DNA from: JALYLC01 sp963743275
Lineage (GTDB): Bacteria; Actinomycetota; Thermoleophilia; Gaiellales; JALYLC01
NCBI GenBank assembly: GCA_963743275.1
Contig: CAVUPB010000010.1
Location: 62,001 to 126,000, forward strand
Direction: 5' to 3'
DNA length: 64,000 nucleotides
Shown piece by piece: positions 8,499 through 16,643 of this stretch (position 1 is its first letter; every line of letters starts with the position of its first letter). A program made the translations under genes and the position numbers. The notes beneath the pieces are model-generated. The model had not been told where the DNA came from. It worked only from the letters and a program-made list of their open reading frames with translations, and ran no database searches.

Positions 8499-10154
8499 GT
8501 GACCGACGCACCCGTCATCCGCGCGCCGCGCGGCACCGAGCTCACCTGCAAGGGCTGGCTCCAGGAAGCCGCGCTGCGCATGCTCATGAACAACCTCGAT
8601 CCCGAGGTCGCGGAGGATCCCGCCAATCTCGTCGTGTACGGCGGAACGGGGCGCGCGGCGCGCTCGTGGGAGGCGTTCCACGCGATCGTCGCGACGCTGC
8701 GGCGGCTCGAGGACGACGAGACCCTGCTCGTCCAGAGCGGCAAGCCCGTGGGCGTCTTCCGCACGCACGCGATGGCCCCGCGCGTGCTCATCGCCAACAG
8801 CCTGCTCGTGCCCGACTGGGCCGACTGGGAGACGTTCCGGCGGCTCGAGGCCGAGGGGCTCACGATGTACGGCCAGATGACGGCCGGCTCGTGGATCTAC
8901 ATCGGCACGCAGGGGATCCTGCAGGGCACCTTCGAGACGTTCGCGGCCGCGGCGCGCAAGCTGTTCGACGGCTCGCTGCGCGGTCGCATCGTGCTCACCG
9001 GCGGCTGCGGCGGCATGGGCGGAGCCCAGCCTCTCGCCGTCTCGATGCTCGACGGCGTGTGCCTCATCGTCGACGTCGACGCGCACCGCCTCGAGCGCCG
9101 GGTCGAGACGCGCTACCTCGACCTCGTGGCGCCCGACCTCGACGCCGCGCTGCGCGAGGCCGAGGAGGCGCGCGCTGCGGGCGACGGCCGCTCGATCGGC
9201 ATCGTCGGCTCGGCCGGCGAGGTCTTCCGCGCGCTGCTCGAGCGCGGCATGGTGCCCGACATCGTGACCGACCAGACGAGCGCGCACGATCCGCTCGGCG
9301 GCTACGTGCCCGACGGGCTGACGCTCGACGACGCCGCCGAGCTGCGGGCGAGCGACCCGCAGCGCTACATCGAGCGCTCGCGCGCGTCGATGGCGGCCCA
9401 CTGCGCGGCGATGGTCGAGTTCCAGGAGCGCGGGGCGGAGGTCTTCGACTACGGCAACAGCCTGCGCGCCGAGGCCCGCCTCGGCGGCTTCGAGAACGCG
9501 TTCGCGTACCCCGGCTTCGTCGAGGCCTACGTGCGGCCGCTCTTCTGCACGGGCACGGGCCCGTTCCGCTGGGCCGCGCTCTCGGGCGATCCCGCGGACA
9601 TCGCGGCCACCGACGCGGCCGTCGGCGAGCTCTTCCCCGAGAACGAGCACCTGCAGCGCTGGCTCGAGCTGGCGCGCACGCGCGTCGCGTTCCAGGGTCT
9701 GCCGGCGCGCATCTGCTGGCTCGGCTACGGCGAGCGGCACCGCGCGGGCCTGCGCTTCAACGAGCTCGTGCGCTCGGGCGAGGTCAGCGCGCCGGTCGTG
9801 ATCGGGCGCGACCACCTCGACTCGGGGTCGGTCGCCTCGCCCTACCGCGAGACGGAGGGGATGATGGACGGCTCGGACGCGATCGCCGACTGGCCGATCC
9901 TGAACGCGCTGCTCGGCGTCTCCTCCGGGGCCGCGTGGGTGGCCGTCCACCACGGCGGCGGCGTCGGCATCGGCCGCTCGATCCACTCGGGCGTGCAGGT
10001 CGTCGCGGACGGCACGGACGAGGGAGCCCTGCGCGTGGAGCGCGTGCTCACGAACGATCCGGGCACGGGCGTGATGCGGCACGCCGACGCGGGCTACCCG
10101 CTCGCGCGCGAGACGGCGCGGGCGCGCGGTCTCGACCTGCCGATGCTGCCGTGA
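8499..10154 (+). CDS. hutU: Urocanate hydratase
   Basis: 551-aa urocanase that converts urocanate to 4-imidazolone-5-propionate using tightly bound NAD. The dinucleotide loop TGGCGGMGGAQ, the RPLFCTGTGPFRWAALSG block and the active-site cysteine Cys406 in LPARICWLG (equivalent to the essential cysteine of the Pseudomonas enzyme) are present. So are IGRDHLDSGSVASP and the C-terminal VLTNDPGTGVMRHADAGY. The GTG start is supported by full-length alignment from residue 1 and by the TAGCGT hexamer 8 nt upstream. The stop overlaps the hutF start (GTGA). Confidence 0.96.
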   Translation: MTDAPVIRAPRGTELTCKGWLQEAALRMLMNNLDPEVAEDPANLVVYGGTGRAARSWEAFHAIVATLRRLEDDETLLVQSGKPVGVFRTHAMAPRVLIANSLLVPDWADWETFRRLEAEGLTMYGQMTAGSWIYIGTQGILQGTFETFAAAARKLFDGSLRGRIVLTGGCGGMGGAQPLAVSMLDGVCLIVDVDAHRLERRVETRYLDLVAPDLDAALREAEEARAAGDGRSIGIVGSAGEVFRALLERGMVPDIVTDQTSAHDPLGGYVPDGLTLDDAAELRASDPQRYIERSRASMAAHCAAMVEFQERGAEVFDYGNSLRAEARLGGFENAFAYPGFVEAYVRPLFCTGTGPFRWAALSGDPADIAATDAAVGELFPENEHLQRWLELARTRVAFQGLPARICWLGYGERHRAGLRFNELVRSGEVSAPVVIGRDHLDSGSVASPYRETEGMMDGSDAIADWPILNALLGVSSGAAWVAVHHGGGVGIGRSIHSGVQVVADGTDEGALRVERVLTNDPGTGVMRHADAGYPLARETARARGLDLPMLP

Positions 10155-11470
10155 GCCGCGCCCTGCTCGTCCCCGACCTCGTGCTCGAGCCCGGCGGCGG
10201 CGTGCGCGGCGGCGTCGCGGTCGAGCTGGCGGGAGGGCGGATCGCCGCCGTGATCGATGCGGCCGGGGCAGGGGAGCGGGACGACGTCGTCCGCCTGCCC
10301 GGCCGGCTGCTCGCCCCGGGTCTCGTCAATGCCCATTCGCATGCGTTCCAGCGACACCTGCGCGGGCGCGTCGAGGTGCGCGCCCCGGCGGCGCCGGAGG
10401 ACGACTTCTGGTCGTGGCGCGAGTCCATGTACGAGGCGGCCGACGCGCTCGACCCGCACGGCATGCGCGCGGTCGCCGAGGAGTGCTTCGACGCGGGCCG
10501 CCGCGCGGGCTACACGAGCGTCGGCGAGTTCCACTACGTGCACCACCGTCCCGACGGCGTTCCCTACGAGGAGCCCAACGAGCTCGCCCTCGCGGTCGTC
10601 GAGGCGGCGCGCGCCGTCGGCGTCCGCATCGTGCTCCTGATGGCCGCCTACGCGCGCGGGGGCGCGGGGCGGGGGCCGTCGGCCTGGCAGCGCCGCTTCT
10701 GCGATCCCACGGTCGAGGCCTACCTCGCGCGCGTCGAGCGCCTCGCGGCGACTGTGGCCGGCGATCCGCTCGTCACGGTCGGCTACGCGCCGCACTCGCT
10801 GCGCGCGGTGCCGCGGGAGTGGCTCGTCGCGATCGCACGCCACGCCGCCACGACCGGCCATCCGCTCCACATCCACGCCGGCGAGCAGCCGCGCGAGGTC
10901 GAGGAGTCGCTCGAGGAGTTCGGGCTGCGGCCGATCGAGCACCTCGGCGACTGCGGCGTGCTCGGCCCGGCGGCCACGGTGGTGCACGCCACGCACGTCT
11001 CCGAGAACGAGCTGGATCTGCTCGCCCGGTCGTCCTCGACGGTCTGCGCCTGCCCGACGACCGAGGCCAACCTCGGCGACGGCTTCCTGCCCGCTGCCGG
11101 GCTCTGGGAGCGCGGCGTCCCGGTCGCGTTCGGGGCCGACTCCAACGTGCGCCTCGACCCCTTCGAGGAGGCGCGCGAGACCGAAGGCTGCGCCCGCCGC
11201 CTGAGCGGACGGCGCAACGTCCTCGTGGCCGGGGGCGACACGGGCCCGGCGCCCTCGCTCTGGCGCTGCCTGACCGATCACGGCGCCCGCAGCCTCGGCC
11301 TCCCGGCGCCCGCGATCCTCCCCGGCGCCCCGGCCGACCTGATCGCCCTGGATCTCGCCCACCCCGACATCCGCGGCGTGGCCCCCGAGCACCTCGCGGC
11401 CGCCGTGCTCTTCAGCGGCACGGCCGCCCTGGTACGCGAGACCTGGATCGCAGGCTCACCCTCAACTTGA
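10151..11470 (+). CDS. hutF: Formimidoylglutamate deiminase
   Basis: 439-aa amidohydrolase-superfamily metalloenzyme. HutF converts N-formimino-L-glutamate to N-formyl-L-glutamate and ammonia. Metal ligands are visible in HSHAFQR, HIHAGEQ, HATH and GADSN; DDFWSWRESMY is characteristic of HutF rather than of HutI or guanine deaminases. The GTG start overlaps the hutU stop. The order hutU-hutF implies the five-step histidine route via formylglutamate, yet neither hutI nor hutG is in the window. Its 3' end overlaps the convergent protease gene by 9 bp. Confidence 0.9.
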   Translation: MSRALLVPDLVLEPGGGVRGGVAVELAGGRIAAVIDAAGAGERDDVVRLPGRLLAPGLVNAHSHAFQRHLRGRVEVRAPAAPEDDFWSWRESMYEAADALDPHGMRAVAEECFDAGRRAGYTSVGEFHYVHHRPDGVPYEEPNELALAVVEAARAVGVRIVLLMAAYARGGAGRGPSAWQRRFCDPTVEAYLARVERLAATVAGDPLVTVGYAPHSLRAVPREWLVAIARHAATTGHPLHIHAGEQPREVEESLEEFGLRPIEHLGDCGVLGPAATVVHATHVSENELDLLARSSSTVCACPTTEANLGDGFLPAAGLWERGVPVAFGADSNVRLDPFEEARETEGCARRLSGRRNVLVAGGDTGPAPSLWRCLTDHGARSLGLPAPAILPGAPADLIALDLAHPDIRGVAPEHLAAAVLFSGTAALVRETWIAGSPST

Positions 11471-12400
11471 GGTAGAGCTATTGCACGATTGGGGTCTGAC
11501 CCCAATCGTGCATCGGTGCTTCGCGCGGGAGCGCTGCTTCGGCTTCGCGATCGGGCGGATTCCGCCCGTCGGGGCCTTGCGCTGCGGGAGGAAGGTGGTG
11601 CGCTCCGCGGTCGTCTCGCCGCCCGCCGCCAGCCATTGCGCGGCCACGCCCGCGCGGACGTAGGCGCCCGGCGCGCCGGCCTGGCCGCAGGCGCCGCCGA
11701 AGCTCGTGAAGCCGATCACGACGGGGCTGCCCGGATCGCCTGCGACGAGCGGGCCTCCCGAGTCTCCCTGGCAGGTGTCGCGGCCGCCCTTCGGCATGCC
11801 CGCGCAGAGCATCGTGCCGGGGTCGTAGCCGTCGCCGTAGACCTGCGTGCAGGCGGCGTCGGGCTCGACGTCGATGACCGTTTGACGCAGCGCGTCGGGG
11901 AAGTCGCCTTCGGGCGCCGACGTCGTCGAGCCCCAGCCGACCGCCGTCGCCGTCTGGGCCGTGGACGCGGCCGAGCCGTCGTCGAGCGAGGCGGAGCCCG
12001 CAACCGGGCGCGACAGCTCGAGCAGTGCGAGATCGTCGGCCAGCGTCTCCGGATCGAAGCCCGGGTGCACGCGCACGCTCAGGACGTGCACGCGCGCCCC
12101 GCCGGCGCCGCGCAGGCGCAACCTGCCGGCGACGATGTCGAGCGGCCGGTGGCGCGGCCGCACGGAGCCGTCGCCGGCGACGCAGTGCGCGGCCGTCATG
12201 ACCTCACGCGGCGCGACGACCACGGCGCCGCACGTCTGGCCCGCCAGCGTGTCGCTCATGGAGGCGTCGATGAGCGCCGCGGCGAACGGCCATTCGCCCG
12301 GCGCGGCCTGCTGGCCGCCGATCACGGCGCCGGCCGGCGGTGCAGCGACGCCGAGCACAAGGCAACCCAAGACAACTCGCAATAGGGTGGTACAAGCCAC
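11462..12400 (-). CDS. Secreted trypsin-like serine protease (S1 family)
   Basis: 312 aa. An N-terminal hydrophobic signal segment (~residues 5-25) ends at an AGA-type site, directly before the trypsin-type mature start VIGGQQAAPGEWPF. The catalytic triad is complete: His in TAAHC, Asp in DDLALLEL, Ser in CQGDSGGPL. Cysteines flank both loops, as in extracellular chymotrypsin-fold enzymes. The last ~16 residues are encoded by the palindrome at 11482-11512 and look like an accidental C-terminal extension. The GTG start is chosen because it gives a complete signal peptide. The substrate is unknown. Confidence 0.85.
   Translation of the reverse strand: MACTTLLRVVLGCLVLGVAAPPAGAVIGGQQAAPGEWPFAAALIDASMSDTLAGQTCGAVVVAPREVMTAAHCVAGDGSVRPRHRPLDIVAGRLRLRGAGGARVHVLSVRVHPGFDPETLADDLALLELSRPVAGSASLDDGSAASTAQTATAVGWGSTTSAPEGDFPDALRQTVIDVEPDAACTQVYGDGYDPGTMLCAGMPKGGRDTCQGDSGGPLVAGDPGSPVVIGFTSFGGACGQAGAPGAYVRAGVAAQWLAAGGETTAERTTFLPQRKAPTGGIRPIAKPKQRSRAKHRCTIGVRPQSCNSSTSS
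11482..11512. terminator. 31-bp perfect palindrome between convergent hutF and protease
   Basis: Two perfect 14-bp arms (TGCACGATTGGGGT and its complement) flank the loop CTG. The element lies 11 bp after the hutF stop and inside the last codons of the convergent protease gene. It is symmetric and could stop transcription from both sides, although no T-tract follows. The GGGGTCTGACCCC core looks like a dispersed element; I saw no second copy in this window. Confidence 0.55.
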
Positions 12401-12455
12401 CTACACACAGGTAGCGGAACACTGCGGCCCCGTGTTGGAACGACGAGCGATTTAC

Positions 12456-12487
12456 GCGTGTGCGCCCACGCGGGTAGGCGCGCACGC
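12456..12487 (-). terminator. Hairpin downstream of the PPOX flavoprotein gene
   Basis: GCGTGTGCGCC and GGCGCGCACGC form an 11-bp stem with one mismatch around a 10-nt loop. It lies 8 bp beyond the stop of the minus-strand flavoprotein gene and upstream of the protease gene on the same strand. A GC-rich terminator without a T-tract is the simplest reading. Confidence 0.45.
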
Positions 12488-12495
12488 CTACGGCA

Positions 12496-13116
12496 CTAGT
12501 AGAGGTTGTTCGCGTAGTCGTCGGCGAGCCAGGTCTCGACCTCCTCGATGGGGTCGGGCATGCCGATGTGGTCCTTCCAGATCTGCGCCGGCCGCGCCAT
12601 CCCGTCGCGCGCGGGCCAGCTCGCGGGGTCCCACAGGGTCGAGCGGATGAAGGCCTTGGCACAGTGCAGGAACGCCTCGTCGATGTCGACGCCGATCACG
12701 CTCTTGGGCGTCTTGCCCTGCGTGACGTGCTGCGCCAGCAGCTCGGGATCGCGCGAGATGCAGGCGCGCCCGTTGATGCGCAGCGTCTCGGCCATGCCGG
12801 GAATCAGGAAGAGCAGCCCGATCTGCCCGCTCTGCACGATGTTGCGCAGGCTGTCGAGGCGGTTGTTGCCGCTCGCGTCCGCGATCGCGAGCCGCGTGTC
12901 GTCGAGCACCGACACGAAGCCGGGGGCGCCGCCGCGGGGCGAGACGTCGCCGCGGCCGTCCGCATCGTGCGTCGCGATGAGCACGAAGGGCGAGTGCGCG
13001 ATGAACGCGCGGCAATGCGCGTCGAGCGCGGCGATCGCCTTGTTGCGGGCGACGCCGGGCTGGTCGTAGACCTCGTAGAGCTCGCCGGGGCTGCGGATGA
13101 CATGGTCGAAGGGCAT
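12496..13116 (-). CDS. PPOX-class FMN-dependent flavoprotein
   Basis: 206-aa split-barrel protein resembling the DR_2398/MSMEG-type 'probable FMN-dependent' subfamily of pyridoxamine-phosphate-oxidase-like enzymes. The barrel contains FVLIATHDADGRGDVSPRGG, FVSVLDDTRLAIADASGNNRLDSLRNI and IGLLFLIPGMAETLRINGRA, which are the strands that bind FMN or F420. The helical C-terminus (AKAFIRSTLWDP) is typical of the subfamily. The ATG is preceded by TAGGCT at 6 nt, consistent with a leaderless monocistronic message. The substrate is unknown. Confidence 0.82.
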   Translation of the reverse strand: MPFDHVIRSPGELYEVYDQPGVARNKAIAALDAHCRAFIAHSPFVLIATHDADGRGDVSPRGGAPGFVSVLDDTRLAIADASGNNRLDSLRNIVQSGQIGLLFLIPGMAETLRINGRACISRDPELLAQHVTQGKTPKSVIGVDIDEAFLHCAKAFIRSTLWDPASWPARDGMARPAQIWKDHIGMPDPIEEVETWLADDYANNLY

Positions 13117-13276
13117 GCGCCGAGCCTATCCGCCGGGCCGCGCGCCCGTTCGCCACACGCGCCGGGCGGCGCTGCTCGCCGCCCCGGCGGCGGGCATGTT
13201 CGGCCTGCTCCGACCGCCTCACGCTTCCGCGCGGACGTCGGGTATGCTCCCGGGCGGACGCGGACATATCCGCTCC

Positions 13277-13375
13277 ACATCAGGAGAGGTTGAGGGTTCC
13301 GGCCCGATGACGCCTCGGCAACCTGCCCACTGGGCAAGGTGCCAATCCCGGCGAGCCAGGTGGCTCGGAGGATGT
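13277..13375 (+). promoter_or_regulatory. SAM-I (S-box) riboswitch
   Basis: The conserved S-box pieces occur in order: an AGGAG...GAGGG segment, GGCCCGATGA, CGGCAACC, and GGTGCCAAT followed by CCC. P1 closes by ACATC (13277-13281) with GATGT (13371-13375), P3 is GCCC-ACT-GGGC, and P4 is GAGCC-AGGT-GGCTC. It lies ~240 nt upstream of the sulfite reductase start. S-adenosylmethionine binding is expected to reduce expression of the sulfur-assimilation genes. A TATGCT hexamer at 13243-13248 is a possible -10 for this leader. Confidence 0.85.
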
Positions 13376-13422
13376 CGAGCGTTGAGAGGAGATGTCACGC
13401 GCACCACTGCCTGTACCCGTAT

Positions 13423-13524
13423 GCCGGCCGCGCTCTGCGAGCGCACTGCCGGCGGGTCGCCGCGGCCGCTGCGCACGATCTAGCGAGCCCTTGAAACAAC
13501 GCCCGGGCGTTCGTCGTTTGGGCT
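13423..13524 (+). promoter_or_regulatory. Riboswitch expression-platform hairpins
   Basis: The leader between the SAM-I aptamer and the sulfite reductase gene can form two nested hairpins. One is GCCGGC outside GCGCTC-TGC-GAGCGC (13423-13453). The other is built on the 14-bp palindrome AACGCCCGGGCGTT (13498-13511), closed by AGCCC/GGGCT (13486-13490 with 13520-13524). No T-run follows the second stem, so whether it is an intrinsic or Rho-assisted terminator is unclear. The rest of the leader to 13618 holds no convincing separate gene. Confidence 0.45.
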
Positions 13525-13618
13525 AAGCACGCGCGTCGCTCCGCCAGGCGTGCCCGCGACACCGTGCATCCACTGCATACCCGCAAGGGCGGCAGCTGCA
13601 TGCCGTCAGGAGGTCGAT

Positions 13619-15271
13619 GTGAGCACGACCGTACGTCCGAAGCGCGAACGACCCGAGGCCGACTGGGACCTCGTCTTCAAGCGCAATCCCGTCGAGCGGA
13701 TCAAGCGCGACAAGGCCCCGCTGGGCATCCGCGACGAGCTGCCGGCCCTGATCGCCGCCGGCTACGAGGCCGTTCCCGAGGAGGACATCGTGCGCCTCCA
13801 GTGGTGGGGGCTGTACCACGACAAGCCGAAGATCGGCACGTTCATGCTGCGCGTCAAGCTGCCGGCCGGCTTCGTCGAGCCCGAGAAGCTGCGCGCGATC
13901 GGCGAGGTCTCGAACCGCTTCGGCCGCGGCGTGGGGGAGCTCGCGACACGTCAGAACGTGCAGCTGCACCACCTGGCATTGGAGAGCCTGCCCGACGTCT
14001 TCGCCCAGCTCGACGCCGCCGGCATCACGACCGCGGGCGGCTGCGGCGACACCGTGCGCAACATCACGGGATCGCCGGTCCAGGGCATCGACCCGCTCGA
14101 GCTGTTCGACTGCAGCGACGTCATCCAGCAGGCGGCCGACCACTTCTACGGCAACCCCGAGTTCTCGAACCTGCCGCGCAAGCACAAGTACTCGATCGCG
14201 GCCACGCCCGATCGCGACAACGCGCCCGAGATCAACTGCATCGCGCTCGTGGGCGCGCTGCACGAGGGCCAGGAGGGGTTCGGCGTGCTCGTCGGCGGCG
14301 GGCTCTCGTCGGTGCCGCGCATCGCCCGGGAGCTCGGGGTCTTCGTCCCCAAGGACGAGGCCGTCGAGGTGCTCGCAGCGATCACGGGCGCCTGGGCCGC
14401 CGACCTCAACTACCGCGTCAGCCGCGTCAAGGCGCGGCTCAAGTTCATGATCGACGACATCGGCCCCGAGGGCATGCGCGAGCGCGTCGAGGAGCGCCTC
14501 GGGCGCACGCTCGCCGACTTCGCCCTGCCGGCTCCGGCCCTGGCGCCGCGCGACCACCTGGGCGTGCACGCGCAGAAGCAGCCCGGGCTCTCGTACATCG
14601 GCGTGCCGGTGCACCTCGGCCTGATCTCGGGCGATCAGATGATCGCCGTCGCCGGCATCGCCGAGCGCGCCGGCGCCGACGTGCGCATCACGCGCCAGCA
14701 GAACTTCATCGTCGCGAACGTCCCCGACGATCAGGTCGGCGACGTGGTCGCGCAGATCGAGGAGATCGGCCTCTCGCTGGCGGTCAACCACGTGCGCGGG
14801 CGCTCGATCGGCTGCACGGGCGAGCCGCACTGCAACTTCTCCGTGACCGAGACCAAGCAGCGGCTCGGGCGCCTGATCGAGCACCTCGAGGCGCGCTTCG
14901 GCGACGCGATCAGCTCGCTCGGCCTGCAGCTCGACGGCTGCCCGCACGCCTGCGCGCAGCACTGGATCGCCGATCTCGGCTTCCAGGGCACGACGGCGCG
15001 CGACGCCGACGGCAAGCGGGTGCAGGCCTACGACATCTTCGTGCGCGGCGGCCTCGCGCCGGATGCGCAGATCGGCAAGGCGTTGTTCCGGCGCGTCCCG
15101 AGCGGCGGGCTCGACGCGGCGGTCGCAGGACTCATCCAGGGCTGGCTCGACGGCCGCAGCGGGGAGGACGAGTCGTTCCCCGCGTTCGCGCGCCGCCAGA
15201 GCGACGAGGAGCTCGGCCTCGCGGCCGGGCTCGAGCCCGTCAAGGGACGCGTACGCGAGGAGGCGGAATGA
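13619..15271 (+). CDS. sir: Ferredoxin-dependent assimilatory sulfite (nitrite/sulfite) reductase
   Basis: 550-aa hemoprotein reducing sulfite to sulfide with six electrons. The siroheme/4Fe-4S ligands are the C-x5-C motif in GCTGEPHCNF (~residue 400) and the C-x3-C motif in DGCPHACAQH (~residue 440). Two ferrite-like half domains are recognisable (RQNVQLHHL and RQQNFIVANV). The SAM riboswitch upstream and cysH immediately downstream favour sulfite over nitrite. The GTG start has a perfect AGGAGGT at 13610-13616; an in-frame GTG at 13550 is less likely. The stop overlaps the cysH ATG. Confidence 0.92.
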   Translation: MSTTVRPKRERPEADWDLVFKRNPVERIKRDKAPLGIRDELPALIAAGYEAVPEEDIVRLQWWGLYHDKPKIGTFMLRVKLPAGFVEPEKLRAIGEVSNRFGRGVGELATRQNVQLHHLALESLPDVFAQLDAAGITTAGGCGDTVRNITGSPVQGIDPLELFDCSDVIQQAADHFYGNPEFSNLPRKHKYSIAATPDRDNAPEINCIALVGALHEGQEGFGVLVGGGLSSVPRIARELGVFVPKDEAVEVLAAITGAWAADLNYRVSRVKARLKFMIDDIGPEGMRERVEERLGRTLADFALPAPALAPRDHLGVHAQKQPGLSYIGVPVHLGLISGDQMIAVAGIAERAGADVRITRQQNFIVANVPDDQVGDVVAQIEEIGLSLAVNHVRGRSIGCTGEPHCNFSVTETKQRLGRLIEHLEARFGDAISSLGLQLDGCPHACAQHWIADLGFQGTTARDADGKRVQAYDIFVRGGLAPDAQIGKALFRRVPSGGLDAAVAGLIQGWLDGRSGEDESFPAFARRQSDEELGLAAGLEPVKGRVREEAE

Positions 15272-16053
15272 GCACGGAGCTTTTCGACGAGCTCGAGGCC
15301 GGTGAGCTCTCGGTCGAGTTCGAGGGCGAGGAGCCGGAGACGGTGCTGGAGTGGGCATTCGAGCGCTTCGGCGATCGCATCGCGATCTCGACCGCGTTTC
15401 AGGTCGACGGGTGCGTCTTGATCGACATGGCAGCGCGCATCCGCCCGGATGTCCGCGTCTTCAGCGTCGACACGGGGCGGCTGCCGCAGGAGACCCACGA
15501 CCTCGCCGACGCCATCCGCCTGCGCCATCCGGAGCTGCGCCTCGACCTGCTCTCGCCCGACGCGGCCCAGCTCCAGCGCCTCGTCGCGCGTCAGGGCGCG
15601 AACGGCTTCCGCGGCTCGGTCGAGCAGCGGCTGGTCTGCTGCAACGTGCGCAAGGTGCAGCCGCTGACGAAGCACCTCGAGGGGCTCGACGCCTGGATCT
15701 CGGGCCTGCGCCGCGACCAGTGGGCGACGCGCACGAACATCCGCAAGGTCGAGATCGACCACGACCACGACGCCATCGTCAAGCTCAATCCGCTCGCGGA
15801 GTGGACGGAGGACGAGGTCTGGGAGTACGTGCGCGAGAACGACGTGCCGACGCACGCCCTGTATGCACGGGGCTACACCTCGATCGGGTGCGCGCCGTGC
15901 ACCCGCGCGATCGCGCCCGGCGAGCAGGCGCGCGCAGGGCGCTGGTGGTGGGAGAGCGGCGCGCCCAAGGAGTGCGGCATCCACTGCGCGATCGAGACGG
16001 GGGGCTTCGAGCACGAGCTGCATGCGATCGTGGGCGGCGACAGCCATGAGTGA
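15268..16053 (+). CDS. cysH: Adenylylsulfate (APS) reductase, CysH family
   Basis: 261-aa thioredoxin-dependent reductase giving sulfite and AMP. It carries the paired cysteines (VCCNVRK) and CAPC that bind the 4Fe-4S cluster of APS-type enzymes; these are absent from PAPS-specific CysH. The C-terminal ECGIHC provides the catalytic cysteine. The nucleotide loop is STAFQVDG with VDTGRLPQET. APS specificity fits the absence of cysC-type genes here. The start is ATG in an ATGA overlap with sir. Confidence 0.93.
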   Translation: MSTELFDELEAGELSVEFEGEEPETVLEWAFERFGDRIAISTAFQVDGCVLIDMAARIRPDVRVFSVDTGRLPQETHDLADAIRLRHPELRLDLLSPDAAQLQRLVARQGANGFRGSVEQRLVCCNVRKVQPLTKHLEGLDAWISGLRRDQWATRTNIRKVEIDHDHDAIVKLNPLAEWTEDEVWEYVRENDVPTHALYARGYTSIGCAPCTRAIAPGEQARAGRWWWESGAPKECGIHCAIETGGFEHELHAIVGGDSHE

Positions 16054-16510
16054 GGGCGCGGCGGTCGCACTCGAGGGCGAGGCGGCCGAGGTCGCGCTGG
16101 CCGAGGCGACGGCGGTGCTCGCGATGGTGCAGGACGACGACCGCCGCGGCCGCCTGGCCGACCTGATCGCGGCGATCGAGGATGGCGCGGTCGAGGGCGA
16201 GAGCGCGCAGGCGCTCGAGGAGCTGCTCGAGCTCGGGCTGCAGACCGGCCGGCTGCGCGCCCTCTACGGGCCGGCCGGGGAGCAGGCCGCGCTCAAGACC
16301 TATCGCCGGCTGCCGGGCGGGAAGGAGCTCGCCGAGAGTGCGCGCGAGGTGTCGCAGGCGCTCTCGCTCCTCGCCGGCTCGACGCTCGAGGGGGTTTCGC
16401 TCAGCTCCGTGGGGCCGGGTGCCTACGCGCTCACCCTCGTCGTCGACGGGCGCGAGCTCTCGCTGCGCCTCGATCGCTCGGGTGCGCGCATCAACAGCGT
16501 CGTGGCGTAG
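16046..16510 (+). CDS. Unrecognised 154-aa protein in the sulfur operon
   Basis: I do not recognise a family. The protein is acidic and mostly helical in its first ~110 residues (LADLIAAIEDGAVEG, ALEELLELGLQTGRLRALYGP). It ends with a short predicted beta hairpin (GAYALTLVVDGRELSLRLDRSG). It has no signal peptide, membrane segment or cysteines. The ATG start lies 8 bp inside cysH, so it is co-translated with the reductases, and its codon use matches its neighbours. The position between APS reductase and the sulfate importer suggests a role in sulfur assimilation, which is inference only. Confidence 0.7.
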   Translation: MSEGAAVALEGEAAEVALAEATAVLAMVQDDDRRGRLADLIAAIEDGAVEGESAQALEELLELGLQTGRLRALYGPAGEQAALKTYRRLPGGKELAESAREVSQALSLLAGSTLEGVSLSSVGPGAYALTLVVDGRELSLRLDRSGARINSVVA

Positions 16511-16551
16511 AATTCCATCAGAATTGCTTCTCACGAGATGTAGTGCTACTA

Positions 16552-16617
16552 CTATCAAAGGCGCCGGGGAAGCTCGCCTATCGACTAGGTGGACATCCCT
16601 CGGATCCGTCGTACACT
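16552..16617 (+). promoter_or_regulatory. Candidate promoter and operator of sulfate importer operon
   Basis: TGGACA (16590-16595) and TACACT (16612-16617) with a 16-bp spacer form a reasonable housekeeping-type promoter 26 bp before the sbp ATG. Two CTATC-R-A heptamers lie upstream at 16552-16558 (CTATCAA) and 16578-16584 (CTATCGA). The latter is inside CCTATCGACTAGG, next to the -35. The same CTATCAA occurs upstream of the Rrf2 regulator gene, suggesting it may be its binding site. Confidence 0.45.
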
Positions 16618-16643
16618 CGTGACGAATCAAGGAGGAACGCCGC

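Noticed and set aside
13382..13483. Possible cysteine-containing leader peptide in the riboswitch leader
   Set aside because: A frame with two Cys codons exists, but its start (TTG) lacks a properly spaced ribosome-binding site and there is no Cys run; not supported.
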